NCBI RefSeq assembly: GCF_945882965.1 | Contig: NZ_CAMCWY010000002.1 | Span: 92,726 to 156,725 of the forward strand | Direction: 5' to 3' | Length of the DNA stretch: 64,000 nucleotides | Source: Sphingorhabdus sp. EL138 | GTDB taxonomy: Bacteria > Pseudomonadota > Alphaproteobacteria > Sphingomonadales > Sphingomonadaceae | Part shown: positions 9,180 through 17,576 of the stretch, piece after piece | Layout: each line of letters opens with the position of its first letter | How positions within the stretch are numbered: the first letter of the stretch is position 1 | The notes under the pieces: model-generated | Told to the model about the DNA's origin: nothing | Database searches by the model: none | Seen by the model: the letters and a program-made list of their open reading frames with translations, nothing else | Made by a program: the position numbers and the translations under genes

Positions 9180-9800
9180 TGTCCGTCGTCAGATGATTTG
9201 AGACTGTTTGCAGTTTAAAACAGGTGAGTGTTTAGGTTCATCAGTTGGGTTGATATTAGGCAGCGAGCTTGCGGTGTTGCAAGCGCCGATATTCGATAGT
9301 CTGTTGTTTGATCCTTTCGCGTTGTTTGATGATGGATTGCGCCCTGCCGAAGTAGGTGACCGGCCCCCATTGAGTGGTCCGGTTTGATTGTTAGTGCATG
9401 ATTGCCTCCTTGGCCAGTGTTGACCGTAGGTGGAGCGAGGCGGAACCGGAGGACGGCACTGGCCAAGGGATGGTCTGTGGTGCGGGTGGGCGATAACCAA
9501 GCGAGCTATGTGGTCTGACAGTATTGTAATGCCGCCGCCATGCTTCGATCAGGATTTGGGCTTCGGCAAGTCTGTAGAAGATTTCGCCATTAAGCAACTC
9601 GTCACGCAAGCTGCCGTTGAAGGTTCCACAATAGCCGTTCTCCCGCGGGCTAACCGGTGTGATGTAAGGCGTCTGCGCCACGATCTGTCCCCACATTCAC
9701 GGCAGTGGCAATCAACTCGGGGCCATTTTCAGACTTGACGCCCAAGTTGGTGACAGCATTGTTGACCTTCTTTGGCGTGAGCTTTACCCCCACTCACAGC
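9180..9800 (-). mobile_element. Degenerate IS3-family element (right end and OrfB remnant)
   Basis: On the minus strand, 9391-9696 encodes the C-terminal end of an IS3-type transposase OrfB: SPRENGYCGTFNGSLRDELL, EAWRRHYNTVRPHSSLGYRPPAP. The preceding DDE-region peptide (NLGVKSENGPELIATAV) lies in another frame near 9700-9775, so there is a frameshift, and the catalytic Asp is read as Glu (ENGPE). The right terminus is TGTCCGTCGTCAGATGATTTG at 9180. A stretch at about 9245-9325 is shared with the remnant near 34360-34430. OrfA is missing; the element is dead. Confidence 0.8.
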
Positions 9801-10042
9801 TTCAATTGGGGACCGGAGGCTGTGCGTGTCCGATTGCATTTCTGTTCCCTATTCCATTCCATCAAAATGGCACGGTTTCGGGAGTAGCGTAAGCGAACAA
9901 TAATGATCGGTACTTGAAGTAAAGTACATATAAAAGTATATAAACTAGATATATTGTCCAAAATTTGGGCCACATAGTACTATAATTTGTAGTAGTCCGT
10001 CTTCACCAATAAGTGGCCTTCTAAGAGGAAACGTGCGAACCC
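9801..10042. other. AT-rich upstream region of the TPR-like gene
   Basis: The last 150 bases are markedly AT-rich (9890-10015) and probably carry the promoter of the gene at 10043, though I cannot fix -35 and -10 boxes. An AGAGGAAA ribosome-binding site lies at 10023-10030. Confidence 0.4.
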
Positions 10043-11308
10043 ATGTCGAGAGAGCTAAATGGCCCCACGCGTTTTTCGGCCTTGCGCGAGAAATCACCTT
10101 TTTTTTGGATCAAAATCACCCTCATATTGTTTGTCACGGGCTATCTCGCCCGGCTCTCATTCACTCACGCGGTGGCAAGCATTACTTGGGATCGTAATCC
10201 CGATGTTGCGTTACGATATGTGCCGGACCATCCCTCGGCATTGTCGCGCAAAGCCGACGAAATGTTTGCCGAAAGGCAGGACCCTGCAACCGTGGCCAAG
10301 GTGGAGGCAATGGCCAAGCAATCGCTGCGCGGCGGTGCGTTAAATCCGGTGGCCATCCGTTTGCTTGGCTATGTCGCTGACGTGCGGGGCGACACCAAAA
10401 AAGCACGCGAGTTGATGTTGCTGTCACACAAAGTATCCCGCCGAGACATCGGCACCCAATTGTGGCTGATTGAGGATGCCGTGGCGCGCGGCGACAAGAA
10501 ACGGGCGCTCTATCATTACGACATCGCGATGCGCACAACACCCAGCAGCTTCCCGATATTGTTCCCGACACTGACCGGCGCGCTCAATGACCCTGAAGTG
10601 CGCGTTGCATTGGCGCCCATTGTGCGGCAAGCGCCCAACTGGCTGCCATCCTACCTCAGCGAAGCCATCAATACCGTGGGAAACCCAGCGAATTTGGCCG
10701 ATGTTTTGGTGAAGGCCGGCGGCCTGCCCGAAGAGGAAGTCTATCAAAATTTGTCCAATGCCTTGCTCGGGAAATTGGCGGCTAAGAATATGTTTCCGGC
10801 CTTCCGGCAATATTACCTCACCCTCAAGGGCAGCAAGTCTGCCGCCTTCCAGTCGGGGGCGCTCACCAAAGACACGGTTAATGTCCGTTATCCGGCCATG
10901 GGCTGGCAGGTCGTCGAAAATGTCGGCGTTGGCGGATCATTTTCGCAACCCGACCGTAAGGGACGGGTTTCGCTTGCCGCCTTTGCAGGGTCGGGGGAGC
11001 GCGGCGAAGTTATGCGGAAATTGCTGTTTCTTGAGCCTGGGAATTATCGCTTTCAGGCGGATTACTTGGCGCTTGAGGCTGTGTCAGATGCTGAAATTCG
11101 TTGGGAATTGCAGTGTGTGACGTCTGCCGGAACCGTCGGCCAATGGATTGTCGATACCGACATACGCGGGGGCAATTTTGCGCAAATGCAAGATTTCAAT
11201 ATCGGCAATGATTGTCGCGCGCAGCTCCTGATTTTGCAGGCGGCGGGCGGAAGCAATCAGCTCGGCGCCGAGTTTAGCTTACGCTCGGTGGACGTAACGC
11301 CCAGGTGA
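10043..11308 (+). CDS. Membrane-anchored TPR-like protein of unknown function
   Basis: A 421-residue protein with one N-terminal membrane segment (FFWIKITLILFVTGYLARL, about residues 21-40). A helical, tetratricopeptide-like region (about 60-270; repeats such as ALSRKADEMFAERQDP and AIRLLGYVADVRGDTKKARELM) follows, then a C-terminal beta-rich domain (about 290-421) ending SLRSVDVTPR. No catalytic motif is visible. The start ATG at 10043 has AGAGGAAA 12 bases upstream. The gene lies between insertion-sequence debris and the exopolysaccharide locus; comparable TPR proteins accompany such loci in sphingomonads, so a scaffold role in polysaccharide assembly is possible but unproven. Confidence 0.75.
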   Translation: MSRELNGPTRFSALREKSPFFWIKITLILFVTGYLARLSFTHAVASITWDRNPDVALRYVPDHPSALSRKADEMFAERQDPATVAKVEAMAKQSLRGGALNPVAIRLLGYVADVRGDTKKARELMLLSHKVSRRDIGTQLWLIEDAVARGDKKRALYHYDIAMRTTPSSFPILFPTLTGALNDPEVRVALAPIVRQAPNWLPSYLSEAINTVGNPANLADVLVKAGGLPEEEVYQNLSNALLGKLAAKNMFPAFRQYYLTLKGSKSAAFQSGALTKDTVNVRYPAMGWQVVENVGVGGSFSQPDRKGRVSLAAFAGSGERGEVMRKLLFLEPGNYRFQADYLALEAVSDAEIRWELQCVTSAGTVGQWIVDTDIRGGNFAQMQDFNIGNDCRAQLLILQAAGGSNQLGAEFSLRSVDVTPR

Positions 11309-11854
11309 TCGAAAGAGAAGATTGGCCGCAATACCGATCACGCCTCACCCCCCCACACAGCCTCAGCCGCCCCGCCCGTGTATCTTGTCGGACACGCAAT
11401 GTCGTCTATTTCTGCGCCCACCCACGCGAAACTTCCTGGAGAAATTGCTCTCCGCGCCGCCGCCGCGTGCGACTGGAAACAGAGGCGGGCCGCGCGCATC
11501 CCATTGGGTAGCCAAGAGGGCCTGTGTCTGAAGTCGCGCGGGGGTGAGGCCGTCCTTCGCCAATTCATGCGCTTCGCCCGAAGGGAGACCTCACCTCCCC
11601 CTGCGTCACGCGCGACGAGTATTTGAAGGCGACGTTCGGGGAGTTGCAGGGTGCCACGGCGGCGGCCATCCCGCCCGAAGATCTCGAGGCCTTGAGGACA
11701 TGATCGTCATTGGCGGCTATGTATTTGCGCGCGCCGGCCTTGCGTCCGTCAACCGTCGGCCTTCAATAGCAAGGCTGACCGTCAGCAGTCGGCGGTGCAT
11801 CTCGCTGTGTGGTTTAGCTTGTCTCCTAGCTGCGCACTCAGATGCGGCTCAATC
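11309..11854. other. Gene-poor GC-rich stretch, possible gene remnant
   Basis: No convincing gene is present. One short frame ending at the TGA at 11701-11703 reads RDEYLKATFGELQGATAAAI and then PPEDLEALRT, which looks like a natural protein end, but no start or recognisable upstream part exists. It may be the tail of a deleted gene. Confidence 0.35.
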
Positions 11855-11880
11855 ACAAAAAAGGCGGCCGAAAGGCCGCC
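11855..11880 (-). terminator. Intrinsic terminator of the small exported protein gene
   Basis: Read on the minus strand, the stem GGCGGCC-TTTC-GGCCGCC is followed at once by a run of six T residues. It lies about 27 bases past the stop codon of the 83-residue gene at 11907-12158, as expected for its transcript end. Confidence 0.85.
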
Positions 11881-11906
11881 CCTGTGGATTTGAGAGGTGC
11901 GCGCGC

Positions 11907-12158
11907 TTAGGGGCTCGCTGGACTATCATTTGATGACGATGACAGTGCGACAATGGCGCCAATGAGTGCCGCGACCCCAATTGCGCCATACACCACGCCC
12001 GAGCGTCGCTTTCTTTCACCCTCAGCCTTCACAGCGACGCGCTTAACGTTTTCATTTCCGACGGCATTTGTCGAAGGTGAGAGCGTCTGCGCCAATACTG
12101 GCGATCCAATGAGAGACGCCGCGGCTAAGGCTGCCAGGCAGATTTTGAAACTTTTCAT
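11907..12158 (-). CDS. Small exported protein with C-terminal hydrophobic segment
   Basis: An 83-residue protein with a signal peptide (ICLAALAAASLIGSPVLAQ). A short polar middle rich in Lys and Arg (KAEGERKRRSG) follows, then a second hydrophobic stretch (VVYGAIGVAALIGAIVALSSS) and a Ser/Asn/Pro tail. The overall shape is that of a small periplasmic protein anchored in, or inserting into, a membrane. Family and function are not recognised. It is read on the opposite strand to the polysaccharide operon and ends in a clear terminator, so it is probably expressed as a single gene. Confidence 0.7.
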   Translation of the reverse strand: MKSFKICLAALAAASLIGSPVLAQTLSPSTNAVGNENVKRVAVKAEGERKRRSGVVYGAIGVAALIGAIVALSSSSNDSPASP

Positions 12159-12228
12159 GGCGAAGCCCTTTCTGAGTATTCACAAAAACGAATGAAAGAT
12201 AAAATTAACGATTAAAAAGCCCGATTTT

Positions 12229-12543
12229 CTAAATCTCTGCGTGCGTACCGGACAGGCTCGAATATAACTTTTCCCGATTCACTCTAACAATGTGTCTCCG
12301 CTTGTCAAGTGGGTCAAGGGTTTTTTCTATGACGCCGATCTGCTCCAGAAAGCGCAACTGTTGGAAACATGTCCGAAACGAAACGCCGGCAAGGTGTGGG
12401 ATGTCCTTCACCGTGAGTTCGTTGTGTTGCAGCATTGTCGCCAAAATTTTCCCCTTAGACGACAGTAAATCCAGCCCCGTACCGCCTGAGTTGCGCCCAC
12501 GCAGCTCAAGGAAGCTCTCTAACAGCGCGTCTCTCTTCTCCAT
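12229..12543 (-). CDS. Small winged-helix transcriptional regulator
   Basis: A 104-residue protein whose centre reads as a MarR-type winged helix: SSKGKILATMLQHNELTVKD, then IPHLAGVSFRTCFQQLRFLE (recognition helix region) and IGVIEKTLDPLDKRRHIVRV (wing). It lacks the dimerisation helices of full MarR proteins, so it is a minimal version. It is divergent from the RfaH-like gene across a 700-base gap and may control the exopolysaccharide genes, which is inference from position only. Start ATG at 12543. Confidence 0.72.
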   Translation of the reverse strand: MEKRDALLESFLELRGRNSGGTGLDLLSSKGKILATMLQHNELTVKDIPHLAGVSFRTCFQQLRFLEQIGVIEKTLDPLDKRRHIVRVNREKLYSSLSGTHAEI

Positions 12544-13250
12544 CCCGTTACTTCTTTTTGTTCAATTAATTGATGGCGTACAAAATACCGCGACCTCTTA
12601 GGTAAGTTTTGTTGACTTTTCAATGTTTCATAAATGGAAGTTTACCAAGAACATTTGCCGGCACTATCTGCCGGCCTGATTCGCCCCCCCATTGTCATAA
12701 ATTCGCGAACATCACCTGCGTCCCGCGCACGAGGCGCCATCATTGAAGGCCTCGATCGTGCCCCAATGTGCCCCCGCGTCCCTCGCGCGGCGCCCCTGCC
12801 ACTGCTAGCTTAGCTCAGTTCCGCCGCGATCTCCGCCGCACTTCCCGATCACCGTCGCGTGTGAGCTACGCCGCCAGCAGGCAAGATATCTTCTAAACTC
12901 CCAACATTAAATGCACGCTTGGCCGGAAATCCGAACGGAAAATTCCCGTTCAACAAAGCTATTTACTTTCAATATTGACTGCATTCGGTGCGGGGGTACT
13001 AGAGCGGCGTTCGCATTAGAGATTTTCAACTACGTTTTATGGCATTTTTTGTTGGAAAGATGTTGGCAAAGCGCTACTATCATTTTGGCCAAGAAATCAG
13101 AAAAATTATGAATAATTTATGAAAATTTTAGAGTTTTTTAACAAAATATCCGACACAAAGACTTAATTTTAAATATACAATTTTATTCCTATAATATGAT
13201 CGAATATATTTTTAGAATTGAACGCATCACTGCTCTCGGAAATTTGAAAA
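12544..13250. other. Long divergent intergenic region before the exopolysaccharide operon
   Basis: About 700 bases with a GC-rich left half and a strongly AT-rich right half (12900-13250). It presumably holds the promoters of the winged-helix gene (left) and the RfaH-like gene (right). A TATAATAT at 13190-13197 lies about 55 bases before the start at 13251, but no good -35 box goes with it. A 66-codon frame at 12911-13111 is not supported. No JUMPstart/ops element was recognised. Confidence 0.5.
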
Positions 13251-13898
13251 ATGAATAAAAAACAATATATCAGTGTCGGCGCAGTCTCAAAAATAGAAAA
13301 AATATTTGTTAAATCTCGTGGCTCAGGGGTTGGAAATTTAAATCCCCTGCACCCTGTTCGGTCGCCTTTGCCTCGGACAACAAACGCGACTGGCGCCAGC
13401 TGGTACGTGGCGCAGGTTCTGACGCAAAAGGAGGCCTACGCTGCGCTGCACTTGGCGCGGCAGGGCTTTGAAACGTTCTACCCACGCTTCCAACGCACCC
13501 GCAGCCACGCGCGCAAGCGGGACACCGTCTTATTTCCCCTGTTCCCAGGATATATCTTCGTAAAATTCGACATCAAAGTCGACCGCTGGCTGGCGGTCAA
13601 TTCCACGCAGGGCGTCATCCGCCTCGTGGGGCCGAGGCTGAGCGCGCCGTCCGCCGTCAGCCAAGAATTGATCGACCTCTTAATGTCTCGCTGCAGCGAC
13701 GGCGTCATCGTTAGGCTGCCGGAGTATATCCGGACAGGGGAGCGCATCCTAATTACTGCAGGCGCACTCGCCGGCCAAATTGCGACCATTGAGGCCCTCG
13801 ATGACCGCGGCCGCGTCAGCGTATTGCTGAGCCTCCTCGGGACCGAGCACAGCGTCTCGGTCCGCGCCGACCAACTCGCCCCTATGGCTGCCACGTGA
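13251..13898 (+). CDS. RfaH/NusG-like transcription antitermination factor
   Basis: A 215-residue NusG paralogue. After a 45-residue N-terminal extension comes the NGN domain (about 45-140; ASWYVAQVLTQKEAYAALHL, VLFPLFPGYIFVKFD, VNSTQGVIRLVG) and then a KOW-containing end (about 160-205; RTGERILITAGALAGQIATI). Specialised NusG proteins of this kind (RfaH, UpxY) bind RNA polymerase and let it read through long polysaccharide operons. Being the first gene of the locus fits that role. The ATG at 13251 is in AT-rich DNA. It overlaps the WecA-like gene by a GTGA junction. Confidence 0.85.
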   Translation: MNKKQYISVGAVSKIEKIFVKSRGSGVGNLNPLHPVRSPLPRTTNATGASWYVAQVLTQKEAYAALHLARQGFETFYPRFQRTRSHARKRDTVLFPLFPGYIFVKFDIKVDRWLAVNSTQGVIRLVGPRLSAPSAVSQELIDLLMSRCSDGVIVRLPEYIRTGERILITAGALAGQIATIEALDDRGRVSVLLSLLGTEHSVSVRADQLAPMAAT

Positions 13899-14989
13899 AG
13901 GGGTTTAGTGAATTGCCACTGCCTGACGCCAGCTTTCTCGCGTACCTGACCGCGGCCGGACTTCTCACCCTGATTTTGTGCCGCCGCGCCCCCGTGATTG
14001 GCGCACGCCTCGGGCTCATCGACGACCCGAGGGCCAAGGCGCACAGCCTCCACGAGAGGAGCACGCCCCTCGTCGGCGGCATTGCCGTCATTCTGCCGTC
14101 ACTGCTGCTGACTGGCGCCGACGCAATGCTGCGTGGGTTCTCTGGTGGTTGGGATAGTGCACCGACCGCCGCCGCGGGCTTCTCTCTCCTCGTCGTCACC
14201 CTCATGCTCCTCGGCGCCCTTGACGACCGCGTCCACCTGTCGGCACGCCTTCGGCTCGCAGTCACTGCGACGATGTTTACCCTGTTTACGTATCTATATC
14301 CCGCCTTCAGCGTCGCGTCGCTGGCCGCGCCCGGCTTCGGCGTCTCCGTCTCCTTGGGATACATGGCCGCGCCATTCTCCGCCCTGTGCCTCCTCGCGTT
14401 TACCAATGCCGTGAACATGGCCGACGGGCGCAATGGACTGGTCATCGGCCTCAGTCTAATCTGGTGCCTGACACTGAGCCTCTACGTGCCGACGCATCTG
14501 CAGGTGCCGCTATACGGGGTCGCGGTCTCGTTGCTAGTCACAGGATACTACAACCTCAGGGGAAAACTGTTTTTGGGTGACGGCGGCACATACGGCCTCG
14601 CGGCATTGATTGGCTTGACGGGCCTATACGCGCACGGCCTCTCGCCGCAGCCGGGCGGGATTTCATCGACCCAACTGGCGGCGCTCTTTGCCATACCCGG
14701 CCTCGACATGTTCAGGCTCATTGCCGAGCGCAGCGAGCGCGGCGCCTCGCCATTTACGAGTGACCACGACCACCTCCACCACAGGCTAGATCGCTACATC
14801 GGCTGGCGTGCGGGGCTGCCGGTGTATCTTGCGCTGGCGGGCGGACCAATTCTGGTCGCATGCAGCGCGCCCGATATGGGCACGCCAGGCCTCATTGCCG
14901 CCGCGGTGTTGTATGGCGCGGCGTGGCTTGTGACACGCAGGCACCGCCAACAGTGGGGCGACGGGCCCGCGGACGGTAAGGGCACCTGA
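13895..14989 (+). CDS. WecA/MraY-family sugar-1-phosphate transferase (repeat-unit initiator)
   Basis: A 364-residue integral membrane protein that would transfer a sugar phosphate (typically GlcNAc-1-P) from UDP-sugar to undecaprenyl phosphate, starting the lipid-linked repeat unit. Visible family motifs are HERSTPLVGGIAV, LLGALDDRVHLSARLRL (Asp pair), FTNAVNMADGRNGL, LFLGDGGTYGL and the C-terminal SDHDHLHHRLDRY, corresponding to the HIHHRL loop of WecA. About ten hydrophobic segments are present. The start is GTG at 13895, overlapping the previous stop. Codon choice is unusually rich in C-ending codons, as in the next three genes. Confidence 0.88.
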   Translation: MKGFSELPLPDASFLAYLTAAGLLTLILCRRAPVIGARLGLIDDPRAKAHSLHERSTPLVGGIAVILPSLLLTGADAMLRGFSGGWDSAPTAAAGFSLLVVTLMLLGALDDRVHLSARLRLAVTATMFTLFTYLYPAFSVASLAAPGFGVSVSLGYMAAPFSALCLLAFTNAVNMADGRNGLVIGLSLIWCLTLSLYVPTHLQVPLYGVAVSLLVTGYYNLRGKLFLGDGGTYGLAALIGLTGLYAHGLSPQPGGISSTQLAALFAIPGLDMFRLIAERSERGASPFTSDHDHLHHRLDRYIGWRAGLPVYLALAGGPILVACSAPDMGTPGLIAAAVLYGAAWLVTRRHRQQWGDGPADGKGT

Positions 14990-15305
14990 CGGGGGAAGAT
15001 TTTAAAAAATTGACGGTATTAATTGCCGGCGATATGCACCGACAAATTTTATGAGGCTTTGGTAACGCCTCAGCCTCGGTTTAGGTATAGTTGCCACGTG
15101 GCGGCGCCCCGCGCGCGCCAATGCTCCTCAGCGGTGGGCTTTCACCCGCCGTGCGGTAGCCGTTCTGGATGCCACTAGAATTCGCGGCCGCGCTTTTAGA
15201 TACCCCCAACACGCCCAACGCATCGGGGTGTGTTGGCCCGAGGCCCGCAACACAATGGCGCCGGCGTTGCAAAATACCGCGCCGAACTTTTAAACACTAT
15301 CTGAC
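14990..15305. other. Intergenic region inside the exopolysaccharide locus
   Basis: A 316-base gap with a short GAGGC/GCCTC hairpin near 15051-15069 but no T-run, and GC-rich sequence beyond it. No gene is supported. It may hold an internal promoter for the polymerase-wza-wzc genes. Confidence 0.4.
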
Positions 15306-16775
15306 ATGCAATCACCCCCAAACACACACACGCAACGCGGCGCCCCTGCATTGGCCGACCGGCGCACCGGCCCCTCGCACTCGCCTGGCACGCTTGGCCT
15401 TGCCTGCCTACTCCTCGCCAGCGCCTTCGCGCTTGGCGGCAGTGCGCGGCCCGAAGTCGCGTCCCTCGAAGTTCTGCGCCCACTGGCCGTGGTCGGGCTG
15501 GGCGTCGCCCTGCTTAACGTCCGTCGCGCGCACATCCGCCACTACCGCGTCCCACTCGCCATCGCATTACTCTGCGCCGCACTGCTGGCCCTCCAACTCG
15601 CGCCGCTGCCCGCTGGCGCGGCGAGTGCCCTGCACGGGCGCGGCCTCGTGAGCGAAATCGACGCCTCCACAGGCCTCGGATCGGCGTGGCGCCCACTGTC
15701 ACTGTGGGCGCCCGCGACGCAAAATTCACTCTGGGCCCTGCTTGTGCCCCTGTCACTCCTCGCCACCTGCATCCAGTTGGGGGCGCGCGACCTGTCAAGG
15801 CTACTACTCTTGGCCCTCGCGGCGGGCGCCTCCAGCGCCATCATCGCCCTCCTCCAGACTATTGGCGACCCGCAAGGTCCGCTCTACTTCTACGACGTCA
15901 CAAATTTTGGATCGGCCGTCGGCCTATTTGCCAACCGCAACCACCAGGCCGCGCTCCTCGCCTGCCTCATACCCCTGACATTTGCCGCGGTGCGTCTACG
16001 AAAAAGCAATGCGGGCGCCTCCAGCCACGTCGGCGGCAAGTTTGACCCGTGGCTCGTCGCCGCAATTGTCGCCACCGCATTTCTCGTGCCACTCATCCTA
16101 GTCACCGGCTCCCGCACGGGCCTCCTAATGGGCGCCATCGCCCTCCTCAGTGTCGCCGCCGTCACAAACGCCGGCAGTAAGCCCGTGGCCCCCGACGGCG
16201 TTTGGACTTCGCGCAAGGCCAAGATCGCCCTCGCTGCGCTCGCCACCGCCGCCCTCGTCTCAGTCACCATTTACGTCCAGCGCGACCTCGCCATCGACCG
16301 CCTAATGGAGGCCGAGGCGGGTGAGGGCATGCGCGCACGCATTTTACCGACAATGGTCGACATGATCACGCTCCACCAGCCGTGGGGTATCGGCCTCGGC
16401 GCATTCAGGGAAGTCTACGAGGCCAATGAGCCGACGTCGCTGCTGATGGGAGTTTACATGAACCAGGCACACAATGACTGGCTCGACGTCGCACTCACGG
16501 GCGGCCTGCCTGGACTGGCCATCGCCGCGGTGGCTATTTGCGCGTGGCTCGCACGCGCGGCGATAGTCTTCAAGGGCGAGGCGCCAGATGACTTTCAGGC
16601 CCTGCGCGCGGCGGGCCTCACTGTGCTGCTGATACTGGCCCTCGCCTCCCTCTCCGACTACCCCGCGCGCACGCCGGCCCTGGCTTGTCTCATCGCACTC
16701 GCATCAGTATGGGCGGCCCTGCCGGCACAGCCCCGCCCCGCCGCACCTCAATATTTTGACGCCCAAGGAGCCTGA
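15306..16775 (+). CDS. O-antigen ligase/polymerase family membrane protein (Wzy_C)
   Basis: A 489-residue protein with about twelve membrane segments. The conserved loop region contains LFANRNHQAALLACLIP and later MNQAHNDWLDVALTGGLPGL, the His/Asn/Asp motif of the Wzy_C (O-antigen ligase and polymerase) family. WGIGLGAFREVYE precedes it. The protein would polymerise repeat units or transfer the finished polymer at the periplasmic face. A second, unrelated-looking polymerase candidate lies at 23073, so roles may be divided. It is followed directly by the export lipoprotein gene. Start ATG at 15306. Confidence 0.82.
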   Translation: MQSPPNTHTQRGAPALADRRTGPSHSPGTLGLACLLLASAFALGGSARPEVASLEVLRPLAVVGLGVALLNVRRAHIRHYRVPLAIALLCAALLALQLAPLPAGAASALHGRGLVSEIDASTGLGSAWRPLSLWAPATQNSLWALLVPLSLLATCIQLGARDLSRLLLLALAAGASSAIIALLQTIGDPQGPLYFYDVTNFGSAVGLFANRNHQAALLACLIPLTFAAVRLRKSNAGASSHVGGKFDPWLVAAIVATAFLVPLILVTGSRTGLLMGAIALLSVAAVTNAGSKPVAPDGVWTSRKAKIALAALATAALVSVTIYVQRDLAIDRLMEAEAGEGMRARILPTMVDMITLHQPWGIGLGAFREVYEANEPTSLLMGVYMNQAHNDWLDVALTGGLPGLAIAAVAICAWLARAAIVFKGEAPDDFQALRAAGLTVLLILALASLSDYPARTPALACLIALASVWAALPAQPRPAAPQYFDAQGA

Positions 16776-16782
16776 CGCCCCA

Positions 16783-17520
16783 ATGAATACCAAATCTCTA
16801 GCCAAGCTGACAATCATTGCAGGCGGCGCCCTGCTAATGAGTGCCTGCGCCACGACGCCACCCGTCGGCGGCGACCCGGGCCTGACTGTAATGCCCACGC
16901 GCGACCTGCCCACGCCCGACGCCTCTGACTACAAGCCAAATACCCGCCCCTACTTGGTGGGACCGCTGGACCGCCTCACCGTCGACGTCTTCAACGTCAC
17001 CGGCCTCACGGACCGCGAAATCCAGGTCGACGCCGCCGGCAAAATGTCATTCCCCCTCGCGGGCATCATCGACGTCGCCGGACGCACGCCGGGGGAGGTG
17101 GAGGCCCTAATTGCCCAACGACTGCGCGCCACCTACATCAAAAACCCACAGGTGACGGTAAACCTCAAGGAGGCCGTCAGCCAAATCGTCACGGTCGAGG
17201 GCCAGGTTAAGAAGCCAGGCCTCTACCCCGTCACCGGCCGCATGACGCTCCTCCAAGTCATGGCCGTCGCGGAAGGGCCCGGCGACTTTGCCAACCTCGA
17301 GAATGTCATCATCTACCGCACGGTGAAGGGCCAGCGCTTCGCCGCCGTCCACGACGTCGACTACATTCGCCAGGGCGCATACCCCGACCCCGAGATTTAC
17401 CCCAACGACCTCGTCATGGTCGGCGACGACGCCTCGGCGCGCCTCGTCAAGGACTTGCTGACGACCTTCTCCCTCGTGAGTGGGCCCCTCGTCATTGCCA
17501 TCGACCGCCTCGCGCGGTAA
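16783..17520 (+). CDS. Wza-like polysaccharide export lipoprotein
   Basis: A 245-residue outer-membrane export protein. The ATG at 16783 is chosen because AAGGAG lies at 16765-16770 and the protein then begins MNTKSLAKLTIIAGGALLMSAC, a lipoprotein signal peptide with the lipobox Cys in MSACA. The Poly_export domain (LVGPLDRLTVDVFNVTGLTD, SFPLAGIIDVAGRTPGEVEA) is followed by an SLBB-type domain (VTVEGQVKKPGLYPVTGRMT). It forms the channel through which the polymer leaves, together with the Wzc kinase encoded next. It starts 7 bases after the previous stop. Confidence 0.9.
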   Translation: MNTKSLAKLTIIAGGALLMSACATTPPVGGDPGLTVMPTRDLPTPDASDYKPNTRPYLVGPLDRLTVDVFNVTGLTDREIQVDAAGKMSFPLAGIIDVAGRTPGEVEALIAQRLRATYIKNPQVTVNLKEAVSQIVTVEGQVKKPGLYPVTGRMTLLQVMAVAEGPGDFANLENVIIYRTVKGQRFAAVHDVDYIRQGAYPDPEIYPNDLVMVGDDASARLVKDLLTTFSLVSGPLVIAIDRLAR

Positions 17521-17570
17521 CAAAAAAGCCCGCCTCGCGCGTTAACAAAAGACACCCGCCCCGCGCGGTG
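17505..17570 (+). repeat. Imperfect tandem repeat between wza-like and wzc-like genes
   Basis: Three degenerate copies of about 25 bases: CGCCTCGCGCGGTAACAAAA, CGCCTCGCGCGTTAACAAAA and CGCCCCGCGCGGTGCATAAA. The first copy overlaps the end of the export-protein gene and supplies its stop codon; the third runs into the GTG start region of the kinase gene. Confidence 0.7.
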
Positions 17571-17576
17571 CATAAA

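Noticed and set aside
12911..13111. A 66-codon open frame upstream of the RfaH-like gene
   Set aside because: No ribosome-binding site, no domain, and AT-rich composition like non-coding DNA.
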